Source: Candidatus Woesearchaeota archaeon
Lineage (GTDB): Archaea > Nanobdellota > Nanobdellia > Woesearchaeales > UBA12501
Assembly (NCBI GenBank): GCA_026394915.1
Contig: JAPLZS010000011.1
Span: 1-7,803 of the forward strand
Direction: 5' to 3'
Length of the DNA: 7,803 nt
Program-made: the position numbers and the translations under genes
Part shown: positions 1 through 4,641 of the stretch, piece after piece
Layout: each line of letters starts with the position of its first letter
How positions within the stretch are numbered: position 1 is the stretch's first letter
Notes under the pieces: generated by a model
What the model saw: the letters and a program-made list of their open reading frames with translations, nothing else
Databases searched by the model: none
What the model was told of the DNA's origin: nothing

Positions 1-1809
1 AACAAGGTATTTTGTGATGATGTCCTGGCACATCACTATCTTGTCCCTTAGCATCCGGTCATCTGTCGCATTCTTTATCTGGGAGAACCTGTCTATCATC
101 TGCCTGAAGAATCTTATGATATCCCCTTCAAGGAGATCAGTGTTCTTGAGTATGTCAAATATATCATGGCCATAGTAGCATGGGTGCATCATTGCGCTTA
201 TCTGGTCAAGGTAGGAGAACCTGGATTTCATGATAGGTTCATGGGCCGTCTTCCTCCTGAGATCATCGATTGATTTAGAGGGGAACATCTTGTAGAACTC
301 AGTCCTTTCCCTAGGTTCATAACATAATGATGCTATGATCAGCATCATCTGATATTCATTGAGATGTGTGTAGAAATCAGTTGCAAACATCTCTCCTATG
401 TAGCCTAATCTGACAAGTTTTCTGCAGATGTTGTTGAATGAGCTCTTTATTTCAGTCTTATTTCCGTGCTGGTAAGTATAGAAACTCATGTGAAGTATCT
501 TCTCTATCTCTTCAGGAGTGTGCTGCAGAACAAGATTCAGGACAGTGTTAACAGAAAGCTTGAACTGAGAGACTATAGGCTCTTTGTCTGCAGTGGTTAT
601 CTTCTTGAGTTTTTCATAATCAAAATCTCTCCTGTCAATCATCATATACACAAATCCTTCCTTGTCAATCCCTCTTCTTCCTGCTCTTCCAGCTATCTGA
701 AAATATTCCTTTGAATGCAGGAACCTGAAATTCACTCCGTCGAATTTCCTTGCAGACTTGAAGCAGACTGTCTTTGCAGGCATGTTTATCCCCACTGCGA
801 ATGTCTCAGTGGTATAAAGGACGTTTATCTTGCCTTCTGAGAAAAGCTGCTCTACAATGTCTTTCATGATTGGGATCAGGCCTGCATGGTGGAATGCTAT
901 CCCTAATGGCAGCGTCTGTCTCAGCGCTTTTGTGGACTTGAGGTCTGAGATCTCTTTTGGAGCAGATTCCAGCCTGTTCCTGACAAAAGACATTATTGAT
1001 GGATCTCCTTTGGATAATCCTGACTGGGCAAGCTCAAGAGCAAGCTTCTGGCAGCCTTCTCTTGAGAAATTGAAGAAGAAGCAGGGAAGCTTATCCTTCA
1101 TCTCTTTTATCAGCTCTATATGGTTTGGAGGCCTGATCTTATTTATCCTCCTTTGTTTTCCTATTGCATAAGCATAATCCGGGATGTCCTTCAGATCCCT
1201 GATATCTTCAAGAGTGGTCAGTCCGAGCTCTGTGTCATAAAAACCCCTGTGAAGATGCACGCTTCTTGTAGGATGCTTGACAGTTATGACTGGATGCTTT
1301 TTTATATGGTGTATCCATGAAGCAAACTCTTCTGCATTCGGGATTGTAGCAGAGAGGCATAAAAATCTCACCCTGTCATCTGAGAATATTATTGATTCCT
1401 CCCAGACATAGCCTCTCTCGATGTCATTGATATAATGTATCTCGTCAAGAACAACGTATGAAACAGAGTCAATGAGCCTGTCTTTTGTGATTGCCATGTT
1501 CCTGTATACCTCTGTTGTCATTATAATTATCAGTGCTCCAGGATTTATGACAACATCTCCGGTTATTATGCCTACTTTATCCTTGCCATAATCAGCAATG
1601 GACTCCTTGTATTTCTGGTTAGAAAGCGCCTTTATCGGAGCAGTGTAGATGACTTTTATTCCATCTTTCACATCCCTGTTTATGATGTAATCTGCTATAA
1701 GTGTTTTTCCTGATCCAGTCGGAGCAGAGACTACAACAGAATGATTGCTCTCAATGGCACTGATCGCATCTTCCTGGAATTTGTCTAAGACAAGGCCTTT
1801 GTATTCCAT
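1..1809 (-). CDS. Ski2/Mtr4-like superfamily 2 RNA helicase, 3' end outside the window
   Basis: The frame is open from an ATG at 1809 to base 1, giving 603 residues with no stop inside the window. It probably unwinds RNA using ATP, as Ski2/Mtr4 relatives do for the exosome, although the substrate is inferred. Motifs appear in family order: a Q-like FQ at 11-12, motif I SAPTGSGKT at 28-36, motif Ia APIKALSNQK at 57-66, motif II DEIH at 122-125, motif III SAT at 153-155, FHHAGL at 306-311, the TTETFAVGINMPA block at 333-345, and motif VI QIAGRAGRRG at 371-380. The C-terminal part (about 410-590) is helical, and LLEGDIIRFFRQMIDRF near 559-573 resembles the DSHCT helicase C-terminal domain. There is no room for an Mtr4 arch insertion. 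The ORF is therefore probably near its natural end. A TATA-like element 23-32 nt upstream suggests a leaderless mRNA. A DNA-acting Hel308 role is less likely from the motif II-VI wording, but is not excluded. Confidence 0.9.
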   Translation of the reverse strand, partial: MEYKGLVLDKFQEDAISAIESNHSVVVSAPTGSGKTLIADYIINRDVKDGIKVIYTAPIKALSNQKYKESIADYGKDKVGIITGDVVINPGALIIIMTTEVYRNMAITKDRLIDSVSYVVLDEIHYINDIERGYVWEESIIFSDDRVRFLCLSATIPNAEEFASWIHHIKKHPVITVKHPTRSVHLHRGFYDTELGLTTLEDIRDLKDIPDYAYAIGKQRRINKIRPPNHIELIKEMKDKLPCFFFNFSREGCQKLALELAQSGLSKGDPSIMSFVRNRLESAPKEISDLKSTKALRQTLPLGIAFHHAGLIPIMKDIVEQLFSEGKINVLYTTETFAVGINMPAKTVCFKSARKFDGVNFRFLHSKEYFQIAGRAGRRGIDKEGFVYMMIDRRDFDYEKLKKITTADKEPIVSQFKLSVNTVLNLVLQHTPEEIEKILHMSFYTYQHGNKTEIKSSFNNICRKLVRLGYIGEMFATDFYTHLNEYQMMLIIASLCYEPRERTEFYKMFPSKSIDDLRRKTAHEPIMKSRFSYLDQISAMMHPCYYGHDIFDILKNTDLLEGDIIRFFRQMIDRFSQIKNATDDRMLRDKIVMCQDIITKYLV

Positions 1810-1831
1810 ATTGCCTCGATACATAGCGAGA

Positions 1832-1841
1832 CTATATAAAA
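1832..1841 (-). promoter_or_regulatory. TATA box of the helicase gene
   Basis: The minus strand reads TTTTATATAG, 23-32 nt before the helicase ATG. Archaeal transcription starts about 25 nt after the TATA box, so the mRNA would start at or very near the ATG. No Shine-Dalgarno sequence precedes this start, which agrees with leaderless translation. Confidence 0.5.
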
Positions 1842-1863
1842 TAATCTATAGAAATGCCTTTGG

Positions 1864-2301
1864 CTAGTCAAAATAATCTTCGTAAGAGAAATTCCTGTTC
1901 TGGCCGCCAAATGGATTGTTATAAAAGCAATTTCCTGCTTCTTCAATCACATTGTCTGATACAAACTCCCTCAGCAGGCTTATGAGCTTTGTGCAGTCAG
2001 AGCATCTCTTGAAATCAGTGCCTATCTCTACATTGAACTCTTTCTCATTTATCTTAATGAGCTTTGAAGGGACTGTTGAGTTCTCATTGAACTGCCTGTG
2101 CACAGATTCTATGAACCTGTTGTCATTTATGGCGTCAGAAAGCTTGAGATGCAGAACACATTTCTTCGGCGCAGTGAAATTGACCATCTCTTTTTTTATG
2201 TGGATGCATCTTCCTATGCTCATCCTATGCTCATCCTCTTTCTTCTTCTTTTCCATGTGAGCATAAAGCTTCAGGCTGCCGTCTTCATTGAACTCAATCA
2301 T
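1864..2301 (-). CDS. Uncharacterised 145-residue CxxC protein
   Basis: I do not recognise a named family. The protein is soluble, with no signal peptide or membrane segment. It starts MIEFNEDGSLKL, has a lysine-rich stretch at 18-22, and contains a C-terminal CSDC pair at 100-103 followed by a helical stretch and another Cys at 125. Cys32 and Cys48 could complete a metal site, but that is only a possibility. The end is rich in Asn, Tyr and acidic residues. It lies 54 nt upstream of the helicase on the same strand and could belong with it, but the helicase has its own TATA box. Alternative starts at M16 and M27 exist. I prefer M1 because the first 15 residues read like normal coding sequence and an A/T-rich TATA-like stretch (TTTTAAAT) lies about 18-25 nt before it. 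An 11-bp tandem repeat lies within codons 23-30. Confidence 0.6.
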   Translation of the reverse strand: MIEFNEDGSLKLYAHMEKKKKEDEHRMSIGRCIHIKKEMVNFTAPKKCVLHLKLSDAINDNRFIESVHRQFNENSTVPSKLIKINEKEFNVEIGTDFKRCSDCTKLISLLREFVSDNVIEEAGNCFYNNPFGGQNRNFSYEDYFD

Positions 2302-2393
2302 AAGAAGATATTTTCATGTTCATTTAAAATAATTGCGGTTATAATAAAAGATATCAAATTAAATCTAAATAATAATCAGAGAATGAAAATAAG

Positions 2394-2466
2394 CACCCCG
2401 GCCGAGATTTGAACTCGGGTCTCTACCGTGAGAGGGTAGAATGCTTGGCCGCTACACTACCGGGGC
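2394..2466 (-). tRNA. tRNA-Glu (anticodon CUC)
   Basis: The 73-nt cloverleaf folds without an intron. The acceptor is GCCCCGG with CCGGGGT, the D stem GUGU/GCAU, and the anticodon stem CUACC/GGUAG around loop CUCUCAC, giving anticodon CUC. The T stem is CCGAG/CUCGG with loop TTCAAAT. CCA is not encoded. The first pair is G1-U72 rather than G-C, and the discriminator is G73, both slightly unusual. A/T-rich DNA upstream (TTTAAAT near 2507-2513) could be the promoter if the precursor has a short leader. Confidence 0.93.
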
Positions 2467-2514
2467 ATATAATCATAATCCAATCAGCTTGAAATGAGAA
2501 ATTGATTTAAATTA

Positions 2515-2736
2515 TCAAATCAACTGTTTGCCTTTCTCATCCTTTATATGTATGACATTCACAGGGCAGCCCTGCGCTGCTTTCATGTTGCAGTCCAGTT
2601 CCTTGTCTGTTATTGCAGTCTTCTTAGGAGATGATTTGCTGTCATTCTTCATGGCCCAGTTTGCCGGGCAATTTGCTGCACATGCTCCGCAGCCTATACA
2701 TCCTTCCCTGTCATGCTCTATCTTGTAGTTTGCCAT
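2515..2736 (-). CDS. Single-cluster [4Fe-4S] ferredoxin
   Basis: This 73-residue protein is a small cytosolic electron carrier of the archaeal/Desulfovibrio single-cluster type. It has CIGCGACAANCP at 13-24 and CPVNVI at 57-62. By comparison with Pyrococcus furiosus ferredoxin, C13, C16, C19 and C57 should hold the cluster, while C23 and C49 sit where that family carries a disulfide. The second position is Cys, not the Asp of P. furiosus, so a complete [4Fe-4S] cluster with four Cys ligands is expected. The start is supported by an AGAGG ribosome binding site 6 nt upstream of the ATG. Its redox partner is not in this window. The gene lies alone between tRNA-Lys and tRNA-Glu. Confidence 0.92.
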   Translation of the reverse strand: MANYKIEHDREGCIGCGACAANCPANWAMKNDSKSSPKKTAITDKELDCNMKAAQGCPVNVIHIKDEKGKQLI

Positions 2737-2805
2737 ATTTTGCCTCTTTTAGTCTATAACAGCTTATTATTATAGATTATATGATTATGAGCGGGCTCAG
2801 AGGGA

Positions 2806-2851
2806 CTTTCACGCTAGCGCGTTCGGTCGTTATCGACTTCGTCGCTAACTA
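2806..2851 (-). other. T-loop intron of tRNA-Lys (46 nt, position 59/60)
   Basis: T-loop bases 54-57 (UUCA) pair perfectly with UGAA, the four bases lying three to six from the intron end. This makes the 4-bp central helix of a bulge-helix-bulge. Both bulges are 3 nt, AA^U at the 5' cut and AG^U at the 3' cut, with the T stem as the outer helix. Inside the intron, GUUAGCG pairs with CGCUAGC (7 bp, one G-U) after one A-G mismatch. A smaller CGAC-GAA-GUCG hairpin lies within the intron loop. Splicing restores a loop (UUCAAAU) identical to the one in the tRNA-Glu of this window. This is the substrate form cut by archaeal tRNA-splicing endonuclease. Confidence 0.82.
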
Positions 2852-3370
2852 TTTGAACCCTCGACCCCGTGGTCTCTCCTGATGATTAAGAGCCACGAGC
2901 TCTAGCCAGGCTGGGCTATGAGCCCTTAAAATCTCTAATACCTTTATTATATGGTAGCCGAACTGAGTCTTCACAATACCTGATATGCTGCCAGCAGGAG
3001 TCGCAAATGCAGCATCCTCAAACTCCTTCACCATCATTCCCCTGCCGAACCAGCCAAGGTCCCCTCCTTTTTTTGCGCTTGAGCAGATTGACCTTGCCCT
3101 TGCGATGTCCTCAAAATTTGCCCCTCTTCTCAGATCAAACAATATAGAATTTGCTTCCTCATTTGTCTTGACTAAGATATGCTCTGCATGTACTTGTTTT
3201 GGCATGTTGTAACCTCCTGTCTCATTTCCTATGCTTGATATTCCTGTCACATTGGCCTGGTCGCCTTCTTCAATGCTTTTGATGGGAATCTCTTTCCATC
3301 CTTCTTCTTTCCTGCTGCATCCTGCTGCAAGAATGAATGCAATTATCAATAAGCCTATCAATCTTCTCAT
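2849..3370 (-). CDS. Parvulin-type peptidyl-prolyl isomerase, predicted lipoprotein
   Basis: This 173-residue reading frame encodes a parvulin that would speed cis-trans isomerisation at prolyl bonds. Residues 1-18 form a lipoprotein signal: two Arg, a hydrophobic run, and a lipobox LAAGC with C18 as the anchor, so the full form should sit outside the membrane. Residues 19-55 are a linker. The parvulin domain (about 58-147) has HAEHILVK at 61-68, SICSSAKKGGDLGWFGRG at 94-111, and FGYHIIKV at 137-144. H64, C96 and H140 correspond to the usual active-site positions, and the pattern closely resembles E. coli PpiC and archaeal PinA. The domain normally ends near residue 147. The last 25-26 residues come from reading through the tRNA-Lys gene, so the end may be a frameshift. 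A TATA box supports M1, and a perfect ribosome binding site supports a second start at M56. Confidence 0.88.
   Translation of the reverse strand: MRRLIGLLIIAFILAAGCSRKEEGWKEIPIKSIEEGDQANVTGISSIGNETGGYNMPKQVHAEHILVKTNEEANSILFDLRRGANFEDIARARSICSSAKKGGDLGWFGRGMMVKEFEDAAFATPAGSISGIVKTQFGYHIIKVLEILRAHSPAWLELVALNHQERPRGRGFK
2874..2886 (-). other. Anticodon-loop intron of tRNA-Lys (13 nt, position 37/38)
   Basis: The intron reads AUCAUCAGGAGAG. Anticodon-loop bases 32-35 (CUCU) pair with GGAG in the intron (three Watson-Crick pairs and one U-G), leaving 3-nt bulges UA^A and AG^A at the two cuts. The inner part is only one U-A pair closing a 4-nt loop, so this is a minimal bulge-helix-loop. The cut could slide by one A without changing the product. 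Confidence 0.75.
3212..3218 (-). promoter_or_regulatory. Internal Shine-Dalgarno site inside the parvulin gene
   Basis: The minus strand reads AGGAGGT, 6 nt before the in-frame ATG of codon 56 (3205). The same heptamer stands 7 nt before the tuf start. Translation from here would give a cytosolic single-domain parvulin beginning MPKQVHAEHILVK, without the lipoprotein signal. In the outer frame the same bases encode Thr-Gly-Gly, so chance is possible. Confidence 0.5.
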
Positions 3371-3390
3371 CTTATCACAGATTTATTGTT

Positions 3391-3400
3391 TATTTATAAA
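3391..3400 (-). promoter_or_regulatory. TATA box of the parvulin gene
   Basis: The minus strand reads TTTATAAATA, 21-30 nt before codon 1 of the lipoprotein form. The spacing predicts a leaderless or nearly leaderless transcript starting at M1. Confidence 0.55.
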
Positions 3401-3408
3401 ATTATGCA

Positions 3409-3448
3409 GCTGTCATGACTTTCGACAGCGGACATGCGACGCATGTCC
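3409..3448. repeat. Two back-to-back hairpins in the spacer between tRNA-Gly and the parvulin gene
   Basis: GCTGTC (3409-3414) pairs with GACAGC (3424-3429) around a 9-nt loop. Directly next to it, GGACATGC (3430-3437) pairs with GCATGTCC (3441-3448) around a 3-nt loop. The second is a perfect 8-bp stem. No coding frame explains them. The rest of the 3449-3521 spacer shows no gene, only a weak GTTTC/GAAAC pairing near 3490-3506. Confidence 0.6.
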
Positions 3449-3521
3449 TCAGCTTGAAGATTCCTTGCGGATTCTCTGGGCATTGAACTGTTTCGAACCT
3501 GAAACTGCATATATTCATTCA

Positions 3522-3592
3522 TGCGGCTGCCGGGATTCGAACCCGAATTACCGCCTTGGGAAGGCGGGATCCTACCGTTAGACTACAACCGC
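3522..3592 (-). tRNA. tRNA-Gly (anticodon CCC)
   Basis: This 71-nt cloverleaf has no intron. The acceptor GCGGUUG pairs with CAGCCGC (one U-G pair), with discriminator A73. The D stem is GUCU/GGAU. The anticodon stem CCGCC/GGCGG carries loop UUCCCAA, giving anticodon CCC. The T stem is UCGGG/CCCGG, with a U-G pair at 49-65, and loop TTCGAAT. CCA is not encoded. Confidence 0.95.
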
Positions 3593-3616
3593 ATAAATAG
3601 ATTATTTTGATGAGAA

Positions 3617-3626
3617 GTTTATAAAG
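3617..3626 (-). promoter_or_regulatory. TATA box of tRNA-Gly
   Basis: The minus strand reads CTTTATAAAC, 25-34 nt before base 1 of tRNA-Gly. This is the expected distance for an archaeal promoter with little or no leader. It lies in the short gap after the membrane-protein stop codon. Confidence 0.55.
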
Positions 3627-3635
3627 ATTTTCAAA

Positions 3636-4046
3636 TCATTTCTTCAGTATTTCGATGGCAGCTCCTGCTATCGCTGCAGGAAGCAGCACAGCGCATGTCA
3701 CTTTGAGCATATCAGTCTGCTTTATAAGCGTGTTTATTCCATACAGATACAAAGAAAGGTATATTGCCATGAAAGATGATATTATTATCGCAAAGAATCT
3801 TTTTCCCCAGAACTCATAGAACGGCCTTTCCACCCTGTTCTTCACGAATTTATAGCTCAGGAAATAGATCTCTACAGAGACCAGGAACATTGTGAGAAGT
3901 ATTATCGCGATTATGTTGTTCTTGTTCAGATTAGAGGCATAATCAGTCATGCCCCCCTTGAATATGAAAGTCAAGCCGACTATGAAAGAACCGAACAAAG
4001 CCTTTCCAAAATCAGTCAATGTGAAATGATGCGGTTCGCTTTTCAT
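3636..4046 (-). CDS. Small four-helix membrane protein, possibly DUF2391-like
   Basis: The chosen product is 136 residues starting MKSEPHHFTLTDFGKAL. It has about four hydrophobic segments (roughly residues 12-30, 43-65, 82-102 and 110-131) joined by short polar loops, ending in a Lys pair. The soluble N-terminus and the loop NRVERPFYEFWGKR before helix 3 are the most distinctive parts. The layout reminds me of DUF2391 integral membrane proteins, but I cannot confirm it by eye. The frame could be extended to a TTG at 4064. I prefer the ATG at 4046 because a TATA box lies 23-31 nt before it. The function is unknown. It follows the DUF1653 gene by 42 nt on the same strand. Confidence 0.7.
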   Translation of the reverse strand: MKSEPHHFTLTDFGKALFGSFIVGLTFIFKGGMTDYASNLNKNNIIAIILLTMFLVSVEIYFLSYKFVKNRVERPFYEFWGKRFFAIIISSFMAIYLSLYLYGINTLIKQTDMLKVTCAVLLPAAIAGAAIEILKK

Positions 4047-4068
4047 GGTATCTCTCTTTTGCAATGCT

Positions 4069-4077
4069 CTTTTTAAA
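4069..4077 (-). promoter_or_regulatory. TATA-like element before the membrane-protein gene
   Basis: The minus strand reads TTTAAAAAG, 23-31 nt upstream of the ATG at 4046. This supports that start over the upstream TTG and points to a leaderless mRNA. Confidence 0.4.
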
Positions 4078-4088
4078 TTTTGCGATAA

Positions 4089-4322
4089 CTATGCTCTCCC
4101 GATATACTTGAATCTTGGTATTCTTTTGCCTTCAAAAGTTATCTTTTCCAAGAACATCCTTTTTGGCCTTGCCCACAAAGCGTTCTTTCCAAATTTCTTT
4201 GATGTGTAAAGCGCCCTGTAGACGATAAGCTCTTCGAGAGTCTCGCTGTGCCTTGCAGTGCCTATGACTTCATAAGTTCTGCCTTTGTAATGCCTATAAA
4301 TCCCCTTTTTTGCTTCTGCCAT
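4089..4322 (-). CDS. DUF1653 family protein
   Basis: This 77-residue protein matches the DUF1653 pattern over nearly its full length: GIYRHYKGRTYEVIGTARHSETLEEL at residues 7-32, VYRALY at 34-39, LWARPKRMFLE at 49-59 and IPRFKYIG at 68-75. The family is widespread in bacteria and archaea and has no established biochemical role that I know of. No Shine-Dalgarno sequence precedes the ATG. The duplicated tRNA-Ser 3' end terminates only 13 nt upstream, so the promoter is unclear and the gene may be made from the transcript running through the tRNA-Ser region. Confidence 0.88.
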   Translation of the reverse strand: MAEAKKGIYRHYKGRTYEVIGTARHSETLEELIVYRALYTSKKFGKNALWARPKRMFLEKITFEGKRIPRFKYIGRA

Positions 4323-4335
4323 TTTTAGTAATAAA

Positions 4336-4352
4336 CGCCGCGACTGAGATTT
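4336..4352 (-). pseudogene. Duplicated 3' end of tRNA-Ser
   Basis: A 20-bp stretch (4333-4352) is identical to the end of the intact tRNA-Ser at 4448-4467. It covers part of the T loop, the 3' T strand CTCAG, the acceptor TCGCGGC and G73. Upstream, a full 5-bp T stem cannot form: CTGG is found where CTGAG is expected, preceded by a hairpin. It has no anticodon or 5' half nearby. It reads as a tRNA remnant, although a heavily interrupted tRNA with its 5' end at 4721 is not formally excluded. Confidence 0.65.
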
Positions 4353-4356
4353 AGAA

Positions 4357-4376
4357 CCAGCCTCTCACTAGGCTGG
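4357..4376. repeat. Hairpin next to the tRNA-Ser 3' remnant
   Basis: CCAGCCT (4357-4363) pairs with AGGCTGG (4370-4376) around a 6-nt loop, a perfect 7-bp stem. It lies directly upstream of the T-loop-like sequence of the tRNA remnant. Confidence 0.6.
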
Positions 4377-4388
4377 CGCGTGAACCCA

Positions 4389-4415
4389 GTGGGATTTCGC
4401 TGCGCTCAATCCCAC
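4389..4415. repeat. Hairpin with conserved GAGCGNAGCGA loop (copy 1)
   Basis: GTGGGATT (4389-4396) pairs perfectly with AATCCCAC (4408-4415). The 11-nt loop reads GAGCGCAGCGA on the minus strand. Copy 2 at 4595-4621 has a different 8-bp stem but the same loop apart from the central base, in the opposite orientation. The core GCGNAGC can itself fold into a mini-hairpin with a GNA triloop. Confidence 0.65.
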
Positions 4416-4450
4416 GAACAATCGCAGTGCTCTCTGCTAATTATTTAAAA

Positions 4451-4547
4451 CGCCGCGACTGAGATTTGAACTCAGATATCCCGAAGGAAACAAGCTTTGC
4501 GGTTCTGATTTCCAGGCTTGCGCAATACCGGATTATGCGATCGCGGC
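4451..4547 (-). tRNA. tRNA-Ser (anticodon GGA) with a 13-nt intron
   Basis: The acceptor GCCGCGA pairs perfectly with TCGCGGC, with discriminator G73. The D arm has the 3-bp stem GCA/UGC typical of type II tRNAs and keeps A14 and the GG pair. The anticodon stem CAAGC/GCUUG encloses 20 nt. Removing 13 nt leaves the standard Ser loop CUGGAAA, giving anticodon GGA. A long variable arm with a UUCG tetraloop follows, then the T stem CUGAG/CUCAG with loop UUCAAAU. The gene follows tuf and rpsJ, an order I recall from other archaea. It has its own TATA box and is flanked by partial copies of itself. Confidence 0.9.
4497..4509 (-). other. Anticodon-loop intron of tRNA-Ser (13 nt)
   Basis: The intron reads AUCAGAACCGCAA at position 37/38. 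It has the same length and the same first four bases as the tRNA-Lys intron. The central helix is weaker: G34 and G35 pair with CC and U33 with G, but C32 faces C. Because of flanking A residues the cut could slide over several positions without changing the mature loop. Confidence 0.65.
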
Positions 4548-4566
4548 AATATATCTCTTTGCTCTT

Positions 4567-4574
4567 ATTTTATA
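4567..4574 (-). promoter_or_regulatory. TATA box of the intact tRNA-Ser
   Basis: The minus strand reads TATAAAAT, 20-27 nt before base 1 of the tRNA. The spacing is slightly short but compatible with a very short leader. Confidence 0.5.
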
Positions 4575-4594
4575 CAGCAAAACCAATGCCTTTT

Positions 4595-4621
4595 GTACCA
4601 TCGAGCGAAGCGAGATGGTAC
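4595..4621. repeat. Hairpin with conserved GAGCGNAGCGA loop (copy 2)
   Basis: GTACCATC (4595-4602) pairs perfectly with GATGGTAC (4614-4621). The loop GAGCGAAGCGA is on the plus strand. The stem shares nothing with copy 1 at 4389-4415, so only the loop is conserved. Confidence 0.65.
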
Positions 4622-4641
4622 TGGGCTGCGGGATCAAATAT

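Larger units (their letters stand above)
2792..2925 (-). tRNA. tRNA-Lys (anticodon CUU) with two introns, one in the T loop
   Basis: The acceptor GGGCTCA pairs perfectly with TGAGCCC, and the discriminator is G73. The anticodon stem CGUGG/CCACG encloses 20 nt. Removing 13 nt leaves the standard Lys loop CUCUUAA. The T stem GAGGG/CCCUC encloses 53 nt. Removing 46 nt leaves the normal loop UUCAAAU. The mature tRNA would be 75 nt. The T-loop insert forms a bulge-helix-bulge (see the intron entry), which argues for true splicing rather than a broken gene. The D stem GCCC/GAGC has one C12-A23 mismatch. No CCA is encoded. The 5' end overlaps the last codons of the parvulin reading frame, so both may be made from one transcript. 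Confidence 0.88.

Noticed and set aside
830..1320. Plus-strand open frames opposite the helicase, and others opposite tuf, fusA and the parvulin gene
   Set aside because: They are antisense shadows of well-supported minus-strand genes and show no recognisable domains.
2213..2234. Exact 11-bp tandem repeat inside the 145-residue protein gene, which might be a frameshifting duplication
   Set aside because: The reading frame is open and looks coding on both sides (EDEHRMSIGRC), so the repeat does not break the protein. It is more likely a chance low-complexity event, although it makes M27 a possible alternative start.
3480..3521. T-arm-like sequence (TTCGAACC) that might mark another tRNA
   Set aside because: No acceptor, D or anticodon stem can be assembled around it.
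4336..4467. Integration (att) site of a mobile element at tRNA-Ser, suggested by the 20-bp 3'-end repeat
   Set aside because: The repeats are only 115 bp apart with no integrase or cargo between them, and the 5' end is duplicated as well, which does not fit simple integrase-mediated insertion.
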